From Devosia equisanguinis (GTDB taxonomy: Bacteria > Pseudomonadota > Alphaproteobacteria > Rhizobiales > Devosiaceae), in NCBI RefSeq assembly GCF_900631955.1, contig NZ_UZWD01000025.1, forward strand, positions 1-64,000: DNA of 64,000 nt, read 5' to 3'. Positions 32,884-42,483 of this stretch are shown one piece after another. Every line of letters begins with the position of its first letter. Position 1 is the stretch's first letter. A model generated the notes under the pieces. That model had not been told where the DNA came from. It searched no databases and saw only the letters and a program-made list of their open reading frames with translations. A program made the position numbers and the translations under genes.

Positions 32884-33333
32884 ATGACGCCAGAAACGAT
32901 GCCTTCCATCGATAGAATGTTGTGCTTTGCCGTCTACGCGGCCGGACATGCCTTCACGCGGTTCTACAAGCCGCGGCTCGACGCGCTGGAGCTGACCTAT
33001 CCACAATACCTCGTATTCCTGGTGCTGTGGGAGGGGGACGATATTACCGTCAAAGCGCTCGGCGAGCGGCTGTTTCTCGATTCTGGAACCATTACCCCAC
33101 TGGTCAAGCGGCTGGAGGCGCGGGGGCTGGTGTCGCGGCACCGCGATCCCGACGATGAGAGGCAGGTGCGTATCCAGCTGACCGAAGAAGGCGAGGCGCT
33201 GGAAAAGCAGGCGCTGTCCATTCCACTGGCGGTAATCGAGGGCACGGGAATGGGGCTGGATGGGGCCGATGCGCTGCGCCAGGAGCTGCTGGCCCTAAGG
33301 TCCCGGCTCGACGCGGCGCTGGGCGACAAGTAG
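32884..33333 (+). CDS. ohrR: MarR-family organic peroxide sensor OhrR
   Basis: 149 aa. N-terminal RMLCFAVYAAGHAF carries the reactive peroxidatic Cys14 of OhrR; the winged HTH spans YPQYLVFLVLWEGDDITVKALGERLFLDSGTITPL, with the wing at HRDPDDERQVRIQLTEEG. Oxidation of Cys14 by organic peroxides releases DNA and derepresses ohr. The start ATG at 32884 matches family length; an upstream ATG at 32857 lacks a ribosome site. Confidence 0.92.
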   Translation: MTPETMPSIDRMLCFAVYAAGHAFTRFYKPRLDALELTYPQYLVFLVLWEGDDITVKALGERLFLDSGTITPLVKRLEARGLVSRHRDPDDERQVRIQLTEEGEALEKQALSIPLAVIEGTGMGLDGADALRQELLALRSRLDAALGDK

Positions 33334-33337
33334 CCGC

Positions 33338-34324
33338 TTAGCGCAAGCCCACCGCATCGACCTGCCCGGAGCGACAGCCGCCATCGACGGGGCTGGCGGC
33401 GGCGATAAGGCTGGCAAAATCGTCGGGACCGGTGATGTCGCCGGTGAGGCCAATGCGCAGCTCGGTGATCAAGGTGCGATTGCCATCTGCGGCGCAGGTC
33501 ATGCTGACGCGCTCGCCGGCGCCTGGGCCGAAGGCGGCATCGAAGGCGTCACGCACCTGCGACAGGGTGATGCGCTTGCCGATGTTTGCGGCAAAGAGCT
33601 CGGCGACTGGGGAGGCATTGAGCGCCAGCATCATGTCGAGGGCATCGCTGAAATAGTCGCGCTGGCTGGCGCCATAGCAGGAGCCGTGCTTGGTCCATTG
33701 GTGACGGTCCAGTTGAGACTGCACGCCTGGCATGACGATTTCGAGATCACGGGTGAGGGCGATAGGCAGGTCGACACGCGGCAGGTCGCGCCAGCGTCCA
33801 TCCTCGCTGGCATATTGGTCGGCCCGCGAGACGCCGCAATATTGATTGTCGCGTGGCTGCGGCCAGAGGCCATGCAGGGTGAAATTGGTGGCCTCGAAGC
33901 TATTGGGCTTCTGATTGCGGCACTCGCCGGCGCGGGGCACCGTTTCGCAGAAGGCCGGCTGCCAGTTGACGGCAAGGATATATTGGGTGCCGCGATAGGT
34001 GCGCGGGACGGGCGCCGGGGGCGGCGTGTCCACCCTGCCTTCGGCGTCGGTGGCGCGGGTGCCGCAATCGACCTCGACCCAGCGGCGGTCCGGCTCGGCG
34101 CCTGGCACCACGATCCAGAGATGGGTGGGGCGATCCTTGTTGCCGGCGAGCAGGCTATAGGCCGTTCCTGGGCGCAGCGTGATATTCCCGGGATTGGTCT
34201 GACGGCTGATGGATTGGTAGGCCGGGCAGGCCTTGGTGGCAGTGAAATAGCCGTCGAGCGGGGTTTCGGCCTGGGCCGGCAGGGCCAACAGCATGGATAG
34301 GAACACGAAAACCCAACGTGTCAT
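33338..34324 (-). CDS. Ribonuclease T2 family protein
   Basis: 328 aa with signal peptide (WVFVFLSMLLALPAQAE, cleavage near 20). Both catalytic segments are present: FTLHGLWPQ (CAS I) and HQWTKHGSC (CAS II), each with its His. An N-terminal extension of about 130 residues (RPGTAYSLLAGN ... HLWIVVPGAEPDRRWVEVDCG) precedes the enzyme core, as in several alphaproteobacterial members. Periplasmic endoribonuclease producing 2',3'-cyclic ends; a 2',3'-cyclic nucleotide phosphodiesterase is encoded at 40308. The ATG at 34324 follows GGAG. Confidence 0.92.
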   Translation of the reverse strand: MTRWVFVFLSMLLALPAQAETPLDGYFTATKACPAYQSISRQTNPGNITLRPGTAYSLLAGNKDRPTHLWIVVPGAEPDRRWVEVDCGTRATDAEGRVDTPPPAPVPRTYRGTQYILAVNWQPAFCETVPRAGECRNQKPNSFEATNFTLHGLWPQPRDNQYCGVSRADQYASEDGRWRDLPRVDLPIALTRDLEIVMPGVQSQLDRHQWTKHGSCYGASQRDYFSDALDMMLALNASPVAELFAANIGKRITLSQVRDAFDAAFGPGAGERVSMTCAADGNRTLITELRIGLTGDITGPDDFASLIAAASPVDGGCRSGQVDAVGLR

Positions 34325-34426
34325 TGCCCAACTCCTTTGCCTTCTGACCTGTTGCTCTAGCGTCTTGATGCGTCGATTGCAAAGCGGGGCATTGCGCGCA
34401 TTCACGCGCCCCGCTAATCGTCGCCC

Positions 34427-35536
34427 ATGACAACAGCCCCCTTTGAAATCTTTCTGGTTGCCACGCCTGGCCTTGAGGCGCCGCTGTGCGAGGAGGCGCG
34501 CGCGGCCGGTTTCGCCGATGCCAAGGTCGTGGATGGGGGCGTACGGTTTGACGGTGGCTGGCCGGATGTGTGGCGGGCCAATCTGGCATTGCGGGGCGCG
34601 ACAAGGATACTGGCACGCATCGCCTCGTTCCGCGCCATGCATCTGGCGCAGTTGGACAAGCGGGCGCGTAAGGTGAACTGGGCGGAGTTCCTGCGGCCCG
34701 ATGTGTCGGTGCAGGTAGAGGCGGCGTGCAAGCGTTCGCGCATCTATCATGCGGGCGCGGCGGCGCAGCGGGTGGCCACGGCGATCGCAGAGACGCTGGG
34801 CGCGCCGATTGCCGAGGAAGCCGAGGTGCGGGTGATGGTTCGGATCGAGGACGATCTCGTCACCATCAGCATCGACACCACCGGCGCCTCACTGCACAAG
34901 CGCGGCTTCAAGGAGGCGGTGAGCAAGGCGCCGATGCGCGAGACCATGGCGGCGATGTTCTTGCGCCAATGCGGTTTCTCCGGAACGGAGCCGGTCCTCG
35001 ACCCCATGTGCGGCTCGGGGACTTTCCCAATCGAGGCGGCGGAGATTGCGCTGGGACTGTTGCCGGGACGCGAGCGTGGCTTTGCCTTTCAGCACTTGCC
35101 CAGTTTCGACGCAAAGGCCTGGGACAAAACCAAGGGCGTGGCAAAAGTGCAGCCGACCATGCAGCGATTCTATGGGTCGGATCGCGATGCCGGCGCCATC
35201 CGCATGGCGGAGGAGAACGCGGTGCGAGCCGGGGTCGCGGCGGCGACGCAGTTCAGCCAGGGCAATATCGAGGACCTGACGCCTCCGGAGGGGCCGCCGG
35301 GGCTGGTGATCGTCAATCCACCCTATGGCAGCCGCATCGGCAGCAAGGGGCCGTTGATCTCGGTGCACCGCACCCTGGGGACCGTGTTGAAAACGCGCTT
35401 TGCCGGCTGGCGTGTGGCGATCATCACCGCCGACAAGCAATTGGCCCAGGCGACCGGGCTGAGCTTCGAGCCGATGTTGCCGCCTGTGCTGCATGGGGGC
35501 ATTCGCGTGGCGCTGTATCGGACTGGCGTGCTGTAG
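34427..35536 (+). CDS. THUMP-domain RNA methyltransferase (RlmL N-part-like)
   Basis: 369 aa. N-terminal ferredoxin-like/THUMP region (residues 1-160), then a Rossmann methyltransferase with DPMCGSGTFPIEAAEIALGL near 190 and the catalytic NPPYGSRIG near 300. This is COG0116, the N6A/N2G methylases of 23S rRNA; in E. coli the same domain is fused in RlmL (m2G2445), whereas here only the THUMP-methylase half is present. The precise target base is inferred. Confidence 0.88.
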   Translation: MTTAPFEIFLVATPGLEAPLCEEARAAGFADAKVVDGGVRFDGGWPDVWRANLALRGATRILARIASFRAMHLAQLDKRARKVNWAEFLRPDVSVQVEAACKRSRIYHAGAAAQRVATAIAETLGAPIAEEAEVRVMVRIEDDLVTISIDTTGASLHKRGFKEAVSKAPMRETMAAMFLRQCGFSGTEPVLDPMCGSGTFPIEAAEIALGLLPGRERGFAFQHLPSFDAKAWDKTKGVAKVQPTMQRFYGSDRDAGAIRMAEENAVRAGVAAATQFSQGNIEDLTPPEGPPGLVIVNPPYGSRIGSKGPLISVHRTLGTVLKTRFAGWRVAIITADKQLAQATGLSFEPMLPPVLHGGIRVALYRTGVL

Positions 35537-35613
35537 GCTGGGTGTGTTTCTCGATGTGATGGAACGGTGAGGGACAGCGGGCGTTCACCTTTCACACGCA
35601 TTTTCGAGGAGAT

Positions 35614-35820
35614 ATGAAAATGGACTGGAACCGTATCGAAGGCAGCTGGAAGCAGTTTTCGGGCAAGGTCAAGGAACAGTGGGGCAAGCTCACTGACGAT
35701 GACATTGCCCAGATCAACGGCAATCGCGAGCAGCTCGAAGGCAAGATCCAGGAGCGCTACGGCAAGGCCAAGGACGAAGTCCGCAAGGATATCGACGACT
35801 GGTCCAACCGCATGAACTAG
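35614..35820 (+). CDS. CsbD family stress protein
   Basis: 68 aa: MDWNRIEGSWKQFSGKVKEQWGKLTDDD ... GKIQERYGKAKDEVRKDID, the complete CsbD domain of small acidic/basic helical stress proteins. GAGGAGAT precedes the ATG at 35614; the family Met is two codons later (35620). An intrinsic terminator follows. Confidence 0.93.
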   Translation: MKMDWNRIEGSWKQFSGKVKEQWGKLTDDDIAQINGNREQLEGKIQERYGKAKDEVRKDIDDWSNRMN

Positions 35821-35841
35821 GCTGGTCTGATCCAGTACATG

Positions 35842-35867
35842 AGCCCGGTCACTGACCGGGCTTTTTT
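35842..35867 (+). terminator. Terminator of the CsbD gene
   Basis: AGCCCGGTCA/TGACCGGGCT stem-loop followed by TTTTTT on the plus strand. Confidence 0.88.
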
Positions 35868-35881
35868 CTAGCTGACGCCAT

Positions 35882-36055
35882 TTAGAAAATGATGATCAGC
35901 CCCATCACGGCGAGCAGGAGCATCAGGCCGATGCCGAGCAGCATCAGCACGAAGATGACCTTGGCGAGCCCGCCCGCGACACTGGCGACGCCGGAAAAGC
36001 CCATGGCGCCGGCGACCAGGGCGATGATGACCAGAATGATGAGAAGTTGCAGCAT
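35882..36055 (-). CDS. DUF1328 small membrane protein
   Basis: 57 aa, two transmembrane helices: residues 2-24 (LLIILVIIALVAGAMGF) and 30-57 (LAKVIFVLMLLGIGLMLLLA). The length, the GFSGVASVAGGLAKV turn between helices and the hydrophobicity are those of the DUF1328/YtjA-type proteins. The CsbD terminator lies just beyond its stop. Function unknown; CsbD and DUF1328 genes often occur together in stress loci. Confidence 0.85.
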   Translation of the reverse strand: MLQLLIILVIIALVAGAMGFSGVASVAGGLAKVIFVLMLLGIGLMLLLAVMGLIIIF

Positions 36056-36129
36056 GGCAAAACTCGCTTGACGCTATTTGCCTATCAACGCCGCGCTGCG
36101 CCGGCGCGTTCCGCCGGCGTGCTTGAGGG

Positions 36130-37062
36130 TCAGGGCGCGAGACCCACCGGGATCGGCGGCGGGGTCTGCATGACGGTGATCTTCACCCGCTCATTGGCCG
36201 CCATATAGGGGTCATTGGGGAAGAACGGATCGTCGTCGGCGCGGCCGACCACCGATTTTACGCGGTCATTACCGAGGCCGAATTCGCCGAGCGTGGAGCG
36301 CACGACATTGGCGCGGTCGGCTGACAGTTCCCAGGCGCCATAGCGGGGGTTGTCGTAACGGGCGCCGGCGGCGGTGTGGCCTGACACCGTGATCTGCGCA
36401 TTGAGCTGCTGCAGAATGGGCGCGATGGCGGCAATGGCGGCGCGGGTCTGCTCGAGCGGATATTTCGAACCCTCGGGGAACATGCGCTTTCCCTGCTGGT
36501 CGACGATCTGGATATCGAGACCGTCTTCCGTCTGCTCGATCAACAGATTGTCCATGAATGGGGTGACTTCGGGCAGAGACTGCCAAGCCTGACGAATGCT
36601 GGCGGCGGCGCTATGGAATTTCTGGCTATCGACGGATTTGAGATTGAACTCGTTGTCGCTCGACGCCTGCTGTTCGCTGCCGTTCTCGCGGGCCTGGCCG
36701 CCCACCTGGTCGGCTTCGGAGTTTGAGAGATCAGCCTGTCTTTCGGTCTGCGGCGATACCGGACCGGTGGCGGAGATATCGGTGGCCGAGCCCGACATCT
36801 GGCTGCCGGTCGAGTCCATGGCATTGCCGCCCATAATGCCGCCGGCACCGCTATTGGAAAGGCTAACCGCAGCAGGAGCGAAATACTCGGCCAGGCCCTG
36901 CTTCTGCTCGGGCGTGGTCATGCTGATCAGCCACATGAGCAGGAAGAAGGCCATCATGGCGGTCACGAAGTCCGCATAGGCAATCTTCCAGGCACCGCCA
37001 TGGTGTCCGTGCGCGGCCTTCTTGACCTTCTTGATGATGATCGGCTGGTCGTAATTGGCCAT
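36130..37062 (-). CDS. motB: Flagellar motor protein MotB
   Basis: 310 aa. A basic N-terminus (KKVKKAAHGHHGG), then the stator TM helix AYADFVTAMMAFFLLMWLIS with the proton-carrying Asp. A Gly/Ser/Asn-rich linker follows (residues 65-150), then the OmpA-like peptidoglycan-binding domain (residues 185-300, VSGHTAAG, LSADRANVVRSTL, GRADDDPFFP). Downstream of motA by 24 nt. No other flagellar genes are in the window. Confidence 0.95.
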   Translation of the reverse strand: MANYDQPIIIKKVKKAAHGHHGGAWKIAYADFVTAMMAFFLLMWLISMTTPEQKQGLAEYFAPAAVSLSNSGAGGIMGGNAMDSTGSQMSGSATDISATGPVSPQTERQADLSNSEADQVGGQARENGSEQQASSDNEFNLKSVDSQKFHSAAASIRQAWQSLPEVTPFMDNLLIEQTEDGLDIQIVDQQGKRMFPEGSKYPLEQTRAAIAAIAPILQQLNAQITVSGHTAAGARYDNPRYGAWELSADRANVVRSTLGEFGLGNDRVKSVVGRADDDPFFPNDPYMAANERVKITVMQTPPPIPVGLAP

Positions 37063-37086
37063 GGCGGCGACTTTCTAGCTGGCGGA

Positions 37087-37950
37087 TCAGGCCGTGGCGG
37101 GCAGGTTGGCGGTCGCGGCTTCGACTTCGGCGAAGGTCGGGCGCACTTCGCTCATCAGCGCCTTGCGGGCGAATTCCACGGCCATGACCGGCGGCTGGCC
37201 ACCGATATGGGCAAGCAGGCCGACCTTGAGCGAAAGGTAATATTTGGATTCGGCTTCGAAGATGTTCTTGAGCGACTGAGCCATGGGGCCGAAGAAACCA
37301 TAGGCCACGAACACGCCGAAGAAGGTACCCACGAGAGCGCCGCCGATGAGGTGGCCCAGCACTTCAGGCGGTTCGGTGATGGCGCCCATGGTCTTGATCA
37401 CGCCCAGCACGGCGGCCACAATGCCCAGGGCGGGGGTGCCGTCGGCGATGGACTGCATCGAGGAAACAATGCGTTCCTGTTCCTGGTGATGGGTTTCCAG
37501 TTCCTCGTCCATGAGTGCATCCATCTCATGCACATTGTTGGAGCCCATGGTGACCATGCGCATGTAGTCGCAGACGAACTCCACCGCATGGTGGTTTTTG
37601 GCGAAGGACGGGAAGGCGTTGAATAGGGTGGAGTTGTGCGGGTCCTCGATATGCGGCTCGATGCCCAGAATACCCTTTTGCTGGATCAGCTTGTACATGG
37701 CGAACTGCACGCCGAGCAGCTCGACATAGGCCGCCTTGTTAAATTTTGGTCCCTTGATCAGCGTGCCGAACATGGAGGGCACCGCTTTCAGGACCGGGCC
37801 GGTATTGCCGATGATGAAGGCGCCGATGGCAGCGCCGAGAATAATAACGAATTCAAAGGGCTGCCAGAGAACTTCGACGTGTCCACCCATGGCGGAATAG
37901 CCGCCGAACACGCAGGCGAAAACGACGATCACACCAATTATCAGACGCAT
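37087..37950 (-). CDS. motA: Flagellar motor stator protein MotA
   Basis: 287 aa, four TM segments (IIGVIVVFACVFGGYSAMGG, PFEFVIILGAAIGAFIIGN, ALGIVAAVLGVIKTMGA, LGHLIGGALVGTFFGVFVAYGFFGP) and the cytoplasmic loop with charged residues that contacts FliG. It forms the proton channel with MotB. The ATG at 37950 opens the unit; the next gene on this strand lies 140 bp further upstream. Confidence 0.95.
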   Translation of the reverse strand: MRLIIGVIVVFACVFGGYSAMGGHVEVLWQPFEFVIILGAAIGAFIIGNTGPVLKAVPSMFGTLIKGPKFNKAAYVELLGVQFAMYKLIQQKGILGIEPHIEDPHNSTLFNAFPSFAKNHHAVEFVCDYMRMVTMGSNNVHEMDALMDEELETHHQEQERIVSSMQSIADGTPALGIVAAVLGVIKTMGAITEPPEVLGHLIGGALVGTFFGVFVAYGFFGPMAQSLKNIFEAESKYYLSLKVGLLAHIGGQPPVMAVEFARKALMSEVRPTFAEVEAATANLPATA

Positions 37951-38090
37951 GGAGGCGACACTCGAACAAAGACGCTAGGTTGCGCGCCCTGGTGAAGTCT
38001 GCCCGGACCGCGGTCGCATATTGGCGGTGTCGAGCTTAACAGGCCGTGTATTTGCGGCGTTTGCAGGCCGTTGGAAGGCGATTTTCGCGG

Positions 38091-40157
38091 TCAGCTATTG
38101 TTCGCCACAAGGGCCACGGCGATGGCGCGCTCGAGCTCGATGAGATTGTCCGTCCACATTGCGCGAGGGCCCGCTGCTGAAAGACCCGCCGAGAACGCCG
38201 CGAGATCGCTGTCAGTGGTGGCGATGCCCTTTTTGAGAAGGCGCAGGGCGTCGAAGGCAGCCCGATCGACCACTTCGGGGTCTGCGTCGGCCAGACCAGC
38301 CTTGTAGAGCTGGCGCAAGTAGCTGAAGTCGTAGCCAGCCAGCGCGTCCATGCCGCCGAAATAGATCAACACCATGCATTCGAAATCGAGTTGCGCGCAG
38401 TGCCAGAAGCGCCGTTCGGCGCGGGCGGCGAGGAAGGCGCGCACCGGCTCTATCAGGCGTGGTTCGCCCGGGACGCAGACCCGGTAGAGATCGAGCACCA
38501 ATTGCGCCGCGCCTTTGTCGTCCGTTGCCCGCGCTTCGCGGGCGAACCGAGCGGCGATATCGGCCTCGATCAGCGGTGTCCGACGCCGATCGATCTTGTC
38601 CTTGAACGCTTCGAGAACGGTCGCGACGGGCCTGTCGGCCAAGCGTAGGCGGCGCACGGCAATATGCAGGTCGCGATGGCCGCGCAGGCTGCGGATGTAG
38701 CCATCGAGCCGGTCAAAGCGCGCATCGAAGGCAGTAACGAGGCTGGCGATCAGCGCCGGCGAGCCTTCTGTCAGCGGCCAATGCAGATACCAGTCGAGCG
38801 GCGCTTCGGCGTTCTGGCTGATGTCGAGCTGTTCAATGGCCAGCCCGGCAAGGCCGGCGAGCCAGATCTCCGATTGGCTGGCGCGCCACTGTTCGATCAG
38901 AGCCGCAGAGAGCATGTTGGCCGGGATGTCTGGCAGAGCGAGACGCAACTCAGCGAGCGCGGTTTCGGGATCGAGGCTGGCGGTGGTGTCGCCGAAGCGG
39001 CGGGCGCCATCGCGCAACTTTTGCGGATGTTCGAGATTTGCCTGGGCCTGGCGCAGCTTTGTCTCGGTGATCTCGGGCGGATTGAGCTCGGCAGCGAGCC
39101 AATCATATTCGGTATGTTCGCCGTGTTGAGCGATGGCCCAATCGAGCGCACTTTGAAAAGCCAGTTGGGCTTCGGGAGTGCCATAGAAATAATCGGCCAA
39201 CTGGGAGGCGGCAATCTCTGCGGCGCGGCGGGACACCAAGGCGTCGGGTGAACCGATGGCGTCGCAAAGACGCGACAGCGACTTGCCCATGTCGAAATAG
39301 TTGAGGCTGCCAAAGCCCTGAAAATGCTCCAGCACCGCGGCGTCGAGGGTGAGATGCGCAATTTGACGCGACGGCGCCGGATGTCGGTCGAGTTCCATAT
39401 GGGCTTCGGCCAGCAATTGTGGGAAGCGCGGAAAACAGTAGGGCGCCAGCTGATTGGCGATCTGCTCAGGGGAGATGTCCGGCACCTCCCCGGCGCTGGC
39501 GATTTCGAAGCGCAGCGTCTTCAGCATCAATTCAAGCGTGCGCGGCGCGAAAAGCGCGGCGATTTCGTCGAGGCGGGCCGCAATCTCTGGCGCCGATGCA
39601 GCCGCCTTGCGTGAGCCGCGCTCGACATAGGTCAGGACGCCGCCAGGAGGGAGCCAATCAGAGAGCTGGTCCTGTCTCTCCAGCAGCAGCTCGGCGATCT
39701 GCAGGAGCAGGGGCGCGGCGGCGTGGTTCATCGCCTGACTGAGGCGGGTGCGCAGAATCGAATGCTTCTGCTCGGGCAAAGCCAGGGCCATGCCGGCCAT
39801 GGCAGCCAGGATCGGTTGACGCTTGTGCTTGATCCAGGCGGCCTCGAGTAGATTGGACCTGTCGTAGATATCGGCACTGGGCATGGCCGCTTCGAGAATG
39901 CGAAAGGCTTCGGCCGGAGACACATCATCCGGCAATAACAACAGCGACTGAACGGCGCTGTTTTCGGCATGAATGACGCTCTTGAGCAGGTCGTTGGTGG
40001 CTTTGAGGCGCGCATTGAGGTCGTTGCTGGCCGTCTGCGCCGGACTTGGCGGCGCAGGTTTGAGCATGGTGCGAAACTGCAAGAGGCCGAAGACGACCAG
40101 CGCCAGGAGGCAGGCCACAGCGAGGGCAATAAAGAGGGGCATGGGAATGGCGCTCAT
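38091..40157 (-). CDS. Large membrane-anchored helical protein, unknown
   Basis: 688 aa from the ATG at 40157 (an upstream in-frame ATG would add 7 residues). A single N-terminal TM helix (PMPLFIALAVACLLALVVFGLLQF, residues 6-29), then about 650 residues almost entirely alpha-helical with repeated 35-45-residue helix pairs, suggesting a HEAT/TPR-like solenoid. No catalytic motif seen. It lies 140 bp upstream of motA on the same strand. I do not recognise the family. Confidence 0.72.
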   Translation of the reverse strand: MSAIPMPLFIALAVACLLALVVFGLLQFRTMLKPAPPSPAQTASNDLNARLKATNDLLKSVIHAENSAVQSLLLLPDDVSPAEAFRILEAAMPSADIYDRSNLLEAAWIKHKRQPILAAMAGMALALPEQKHSILRTRLSQAMNHAAAPLLLQIAELLLERQDQLSDWLPPGGVLTYVERGSRKAAASAPEIAARLDEIAALFAPRTLELMLKTLRFEIASAGEVPDISPEQIANQLAPYCFPRFPQLLAEAHMELDRHPAPSRQIAHLTLDAAVLEHFQGFGSLNYFDMGKSLSRLCDAIGSPDALVSRRAAEIAASQLADYFYGTPEAQLAFQSALDWAIAQHGEHTEYDWLAAELNPPEITETKLRQAQANLEHPQKLRDGARRFGDTTASLDPETALAELRLALPDIPANMLSAALIEQWRASQSEIWLAGLAGLAIEQLDISQNAEAPLDWYLHWPLTEGSPALIASLVTAFDARFDRLDGYIRSLRGHRDLHIAVRRLRLADRPVATVLEAFKDKIDRRRTPLIEADIAARFAREARATDDKGAAQLVLDLYRVCVPGEPRLIEPVRAFLAARAERRFWHCAQLDFECMVLIYFGGMDALAGYDFSYLRQLYKAGLADADPEVVDRAAFDALRLLKKGIATTDSDLAAFSAGLSAAGPRAMWTDNLIELERAIAVALVANNS

Positions 40158-40260
40158 GGTCAGAGCGTAACCAGCCAATATGCTCGCGCCAGCCCCGATT
40201 TACGGGGGAGGCAGAATGGAAGCGTTGCTACTCTTTAAGAGTGCCAACGCACAAGATGCC

Positions 40261-40281
40261 GCCCTCGGGTAGAGCCCGAGG
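40261..40281. repeat. Intergenic palindrome CCCTCGGG-N4-CCCGAGG
   Basis: Inverted repeat CCTCGGG/CCCGAGG related to the one at 2375-2397, immediately downstream (minus strand) of the cyclic-nucleotide phosphodiesterase stop. Confidence 0.45.
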
Positions 40282-40307
40282 ACGGAGCGGATTGTCAGGT
40301 GCTGGCC

Positions 40308-42293
40308 CTACAGCACGATGCGGTAGATGCCGAAGCCGGCTTCGTCGGTTTGGCCGGTGGCTTCGATCTTGACCGCGGTGACGTCGGCAACGTGGGACGC
40401 TGCCTTGGGGCCGGTGGCGAACAGCACGGTGGTATCGCCTATTGGGGCGAGCGACCAATTGCTGTCAGCCTTGGGATCGATCGTGCCGTTCTCGATGATG
40501 AAGCGCACAATGATGTCGCGATTGGTGTCCGGGCCGACGAAGATCACGTTATCGGCCCCGGTGCCAGGGAAAGAACCACCGCCGCCGGCGCGATAATTGT
40601 TCGAGGCGATGACGAACTTGGCCTCGGGGTCGATGGGCGCGCCGTTATACATCAGATCGACGATGCGGTTGGCATCCGGGTTGAGCGTTTCCTTGCCGTC
40701 CGACGAGTATTTCGAGGGCTGGGTAAGGTCGATCTTGTAGGTGACCCCGTCGATGACGTCGAAATTGTAGGATGGGAAGTCCGGGTTGATCAGAGCAGCA
40801 TCCTTGGCGCCGGCTTCGACCTGGTTGAAGATGCCGGCCGAACGCTCGAGCCAGTTCTTCACGTCGGCGCCGGTGACCAGCAGCGCCTGGATGGTGTTGG
40901 GATAGAGGTAGAGGTCGGCGACGTTCTTGATGGCGACCGGACCGACAGGCACGTCGGTGTAATAGTCCGGACCGCCGCGACCGCCGGCCTTGAAGGGCGC
41001 AGCCGCCGACAGGATCGGCAGGCCGTCCCATTCGGTGCCCTTCATCATCTGGGCGATGTACCAGGACTGGGCCTGAGAGACGATCTGCACCGACGGATCG
41101 TCGGCCACGAGCGCGAAGTAGGAATAGAGCGGTGCAGCGGTCTCGCCGACCGGGCGGCGGATATAGTCGAGCGTTTCGGCATGAGCTTCAGCCACTACGG
41201 CCTCGACTTCGGGCATGGATTCGACGGTGGGCACATTCTTGTTGTCGACGCGCTCGACGATGGGGCGGGCTTCCACAGTATGCGAGGCAATGGTCCACTT
41301 GCCATCCGCATCAATCTCGAGCAGCAGATCGACCAGGCCCATATGCGAGCCCCAGAAGCCGGCCATCACAGCGGGCTTGCCCTGCAGCGTGCCGCTGGCC
41401 ACGTCGACGCCGTCAAGGCCATCATAGGTGGCACTGGGGAAGACCAGGTGGCTGTGGCCAGTGAGAACCACGTCGATGCCCTCGACGCCGGCCAGGTGGA
41501 AGGAGGCGTTTTCCATGCCCGGCACATATTCGCCGGTGTCGATGCCGGAATGGGAGAGGGCGACGACGATGTCGGCACCCGCCTCGCGAATGGCCGGGAC
41601 CCAGGCTTCGGCGGTCTCGACGATGTCGCGGACCACCACCTTGTCGGTGAGGTGCGAGGCATCCCAGGTCAGGATCTGCGGCGGCACGAAGCCGATGACG
41701 CCGATCTTGATGGTGTGCTTTGCACCGGCGCCGTCCACCAGTTCCTTTTCGATGATGCGGTAAGGCTCGATATAGGTATCATCGGCAGTGGGATTTTCGC
41801 CGAGCTCGTCGCCGCGCACCAGATTGGCGCAGACGACCGGGAAACCGGCGCCTTGCAGGGCACGATCGAGGAATTCAAGGCCGTAATTGAACTCGTGGTT
41901 GCCCAGCGTGCCGGCATCGTAGCCGAGGGTATTGAGTGCTGCGACGGCGGGGTGGATGTCACCCTGGTTAAGGCCCTTTTCATAGGCGTAGTAGTCGCCC
42001 ATCGGATTGCCCTGGATCAGGTCGCCATTGTCGAACAGCACCGCATTGCCGGCCTCGGCGCGGATGGATTCGATGATGGAGGCGGTGCGCGCCAGGCCCA
42101 TCGTGTCGTTGGGGGCGTCGGCATAGTAGTCATAGGGCAGGATGGCGACGTGGATATCGGTCGTCTCGATGATACGCAGATGCGCCTGGTTCGCCTGGGC
42201 CATGACCGCGAAGGGGTGCATGGCGACCATGGCGCCCATACTGGCCGAGCCGACGAGGAAGCTGCGCCGGGAAATAGATGGCAGGAAGTTCAT
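40308..42293 (-). CDS. cpdB: 2',3'-cyclic-nucleotide 2'-phosphodiesterase / 3'-nucleotidase
   Basis: 661 aa. Twin-arginine signal [18 protein letters not shown] (residues 8-25). Metallophosphatase domain (about 38-290): [41 protein letters not shown], all five metal-binding blocks. C-terminal 5'-nucleotidase domain (about 370-560) with the substrate-stacking region [10 protein letters not shown]. It hydrolyses 2',3'-cyclic nucleotides, such as those from the RNase T2 at 33338, to nucleosides and phosphate in the periplasm. Confidence 0.93.
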   Translation of the reverse strand: MNFLPSISRRSFLVGSASMGAMVAMHPFAVMAQANQAHLRIIETTDIHVAILPYDYYADAPNDTMGLARTASIIESIRAEAGNAVLFDNGDLIQGNPMGDYYAYEKGLNQGDIHPAVAALNTLGYDAGTLGNHEFNYGLEFLDRALQGAGFPVVCANLVRGDELGENPTADDTYIEPYRIIEKELVDGAGAKHTIKIGVIGFVPPQILTWDASHLTDKVVVRDIVETAEAWVPAIREAGADIVVALSHSGIDTGEYVPGMENASFHLAGVEGIDVVLTGHSHLVFPSATYDGLDGVDVASGTLQGKPAVMAGFWGSHMGLVDLLLEIDADGKWTIASHTVEARPIVERVDNKNVPTVESMPEVEAVVAEAHAETLDYIRRPVGETAAPLYSYFALVADDPSVQIVSQAQSWYIAQMMKGTEWDGLPILSAAAPFKAGGRGGPDYYTDVPVGPVAIKNVADLYLYPNTIQALLVTGADVKNWLERSAGIFNQVEAGAKDAALINPDFPSYNFDVIDGVTYKIDLTQPSKYSSDGKETLNPDANRIVDLMYNGAPIDPEAKFVIASNNYRAGGGGSFPGTGADNVIFVGPDTNRDIIVRFIIENGTIDPKADSNWSLAPIGDTTVLFATGPKAASHVADVTAVKIEATGQTDEAGFGIYRIVL

Positions 42294-42483
42294 CGAATTT
42301 CTCCATGTGAAAACGCCTCAGCCATGGGGGCCGCGCTCCCATGGTACCCGGCATGTCGCCGGTTCGTGCGCGCCGGGCGAACCGGAGCGGGCTCGCTCAT
42401 GCCGAATGGAGGTGACGCTGGCATGACGACAAAGCGTGAGGCTATGAGGATTTTACCATGCGGTCAAATTGTGACAACGAGGC

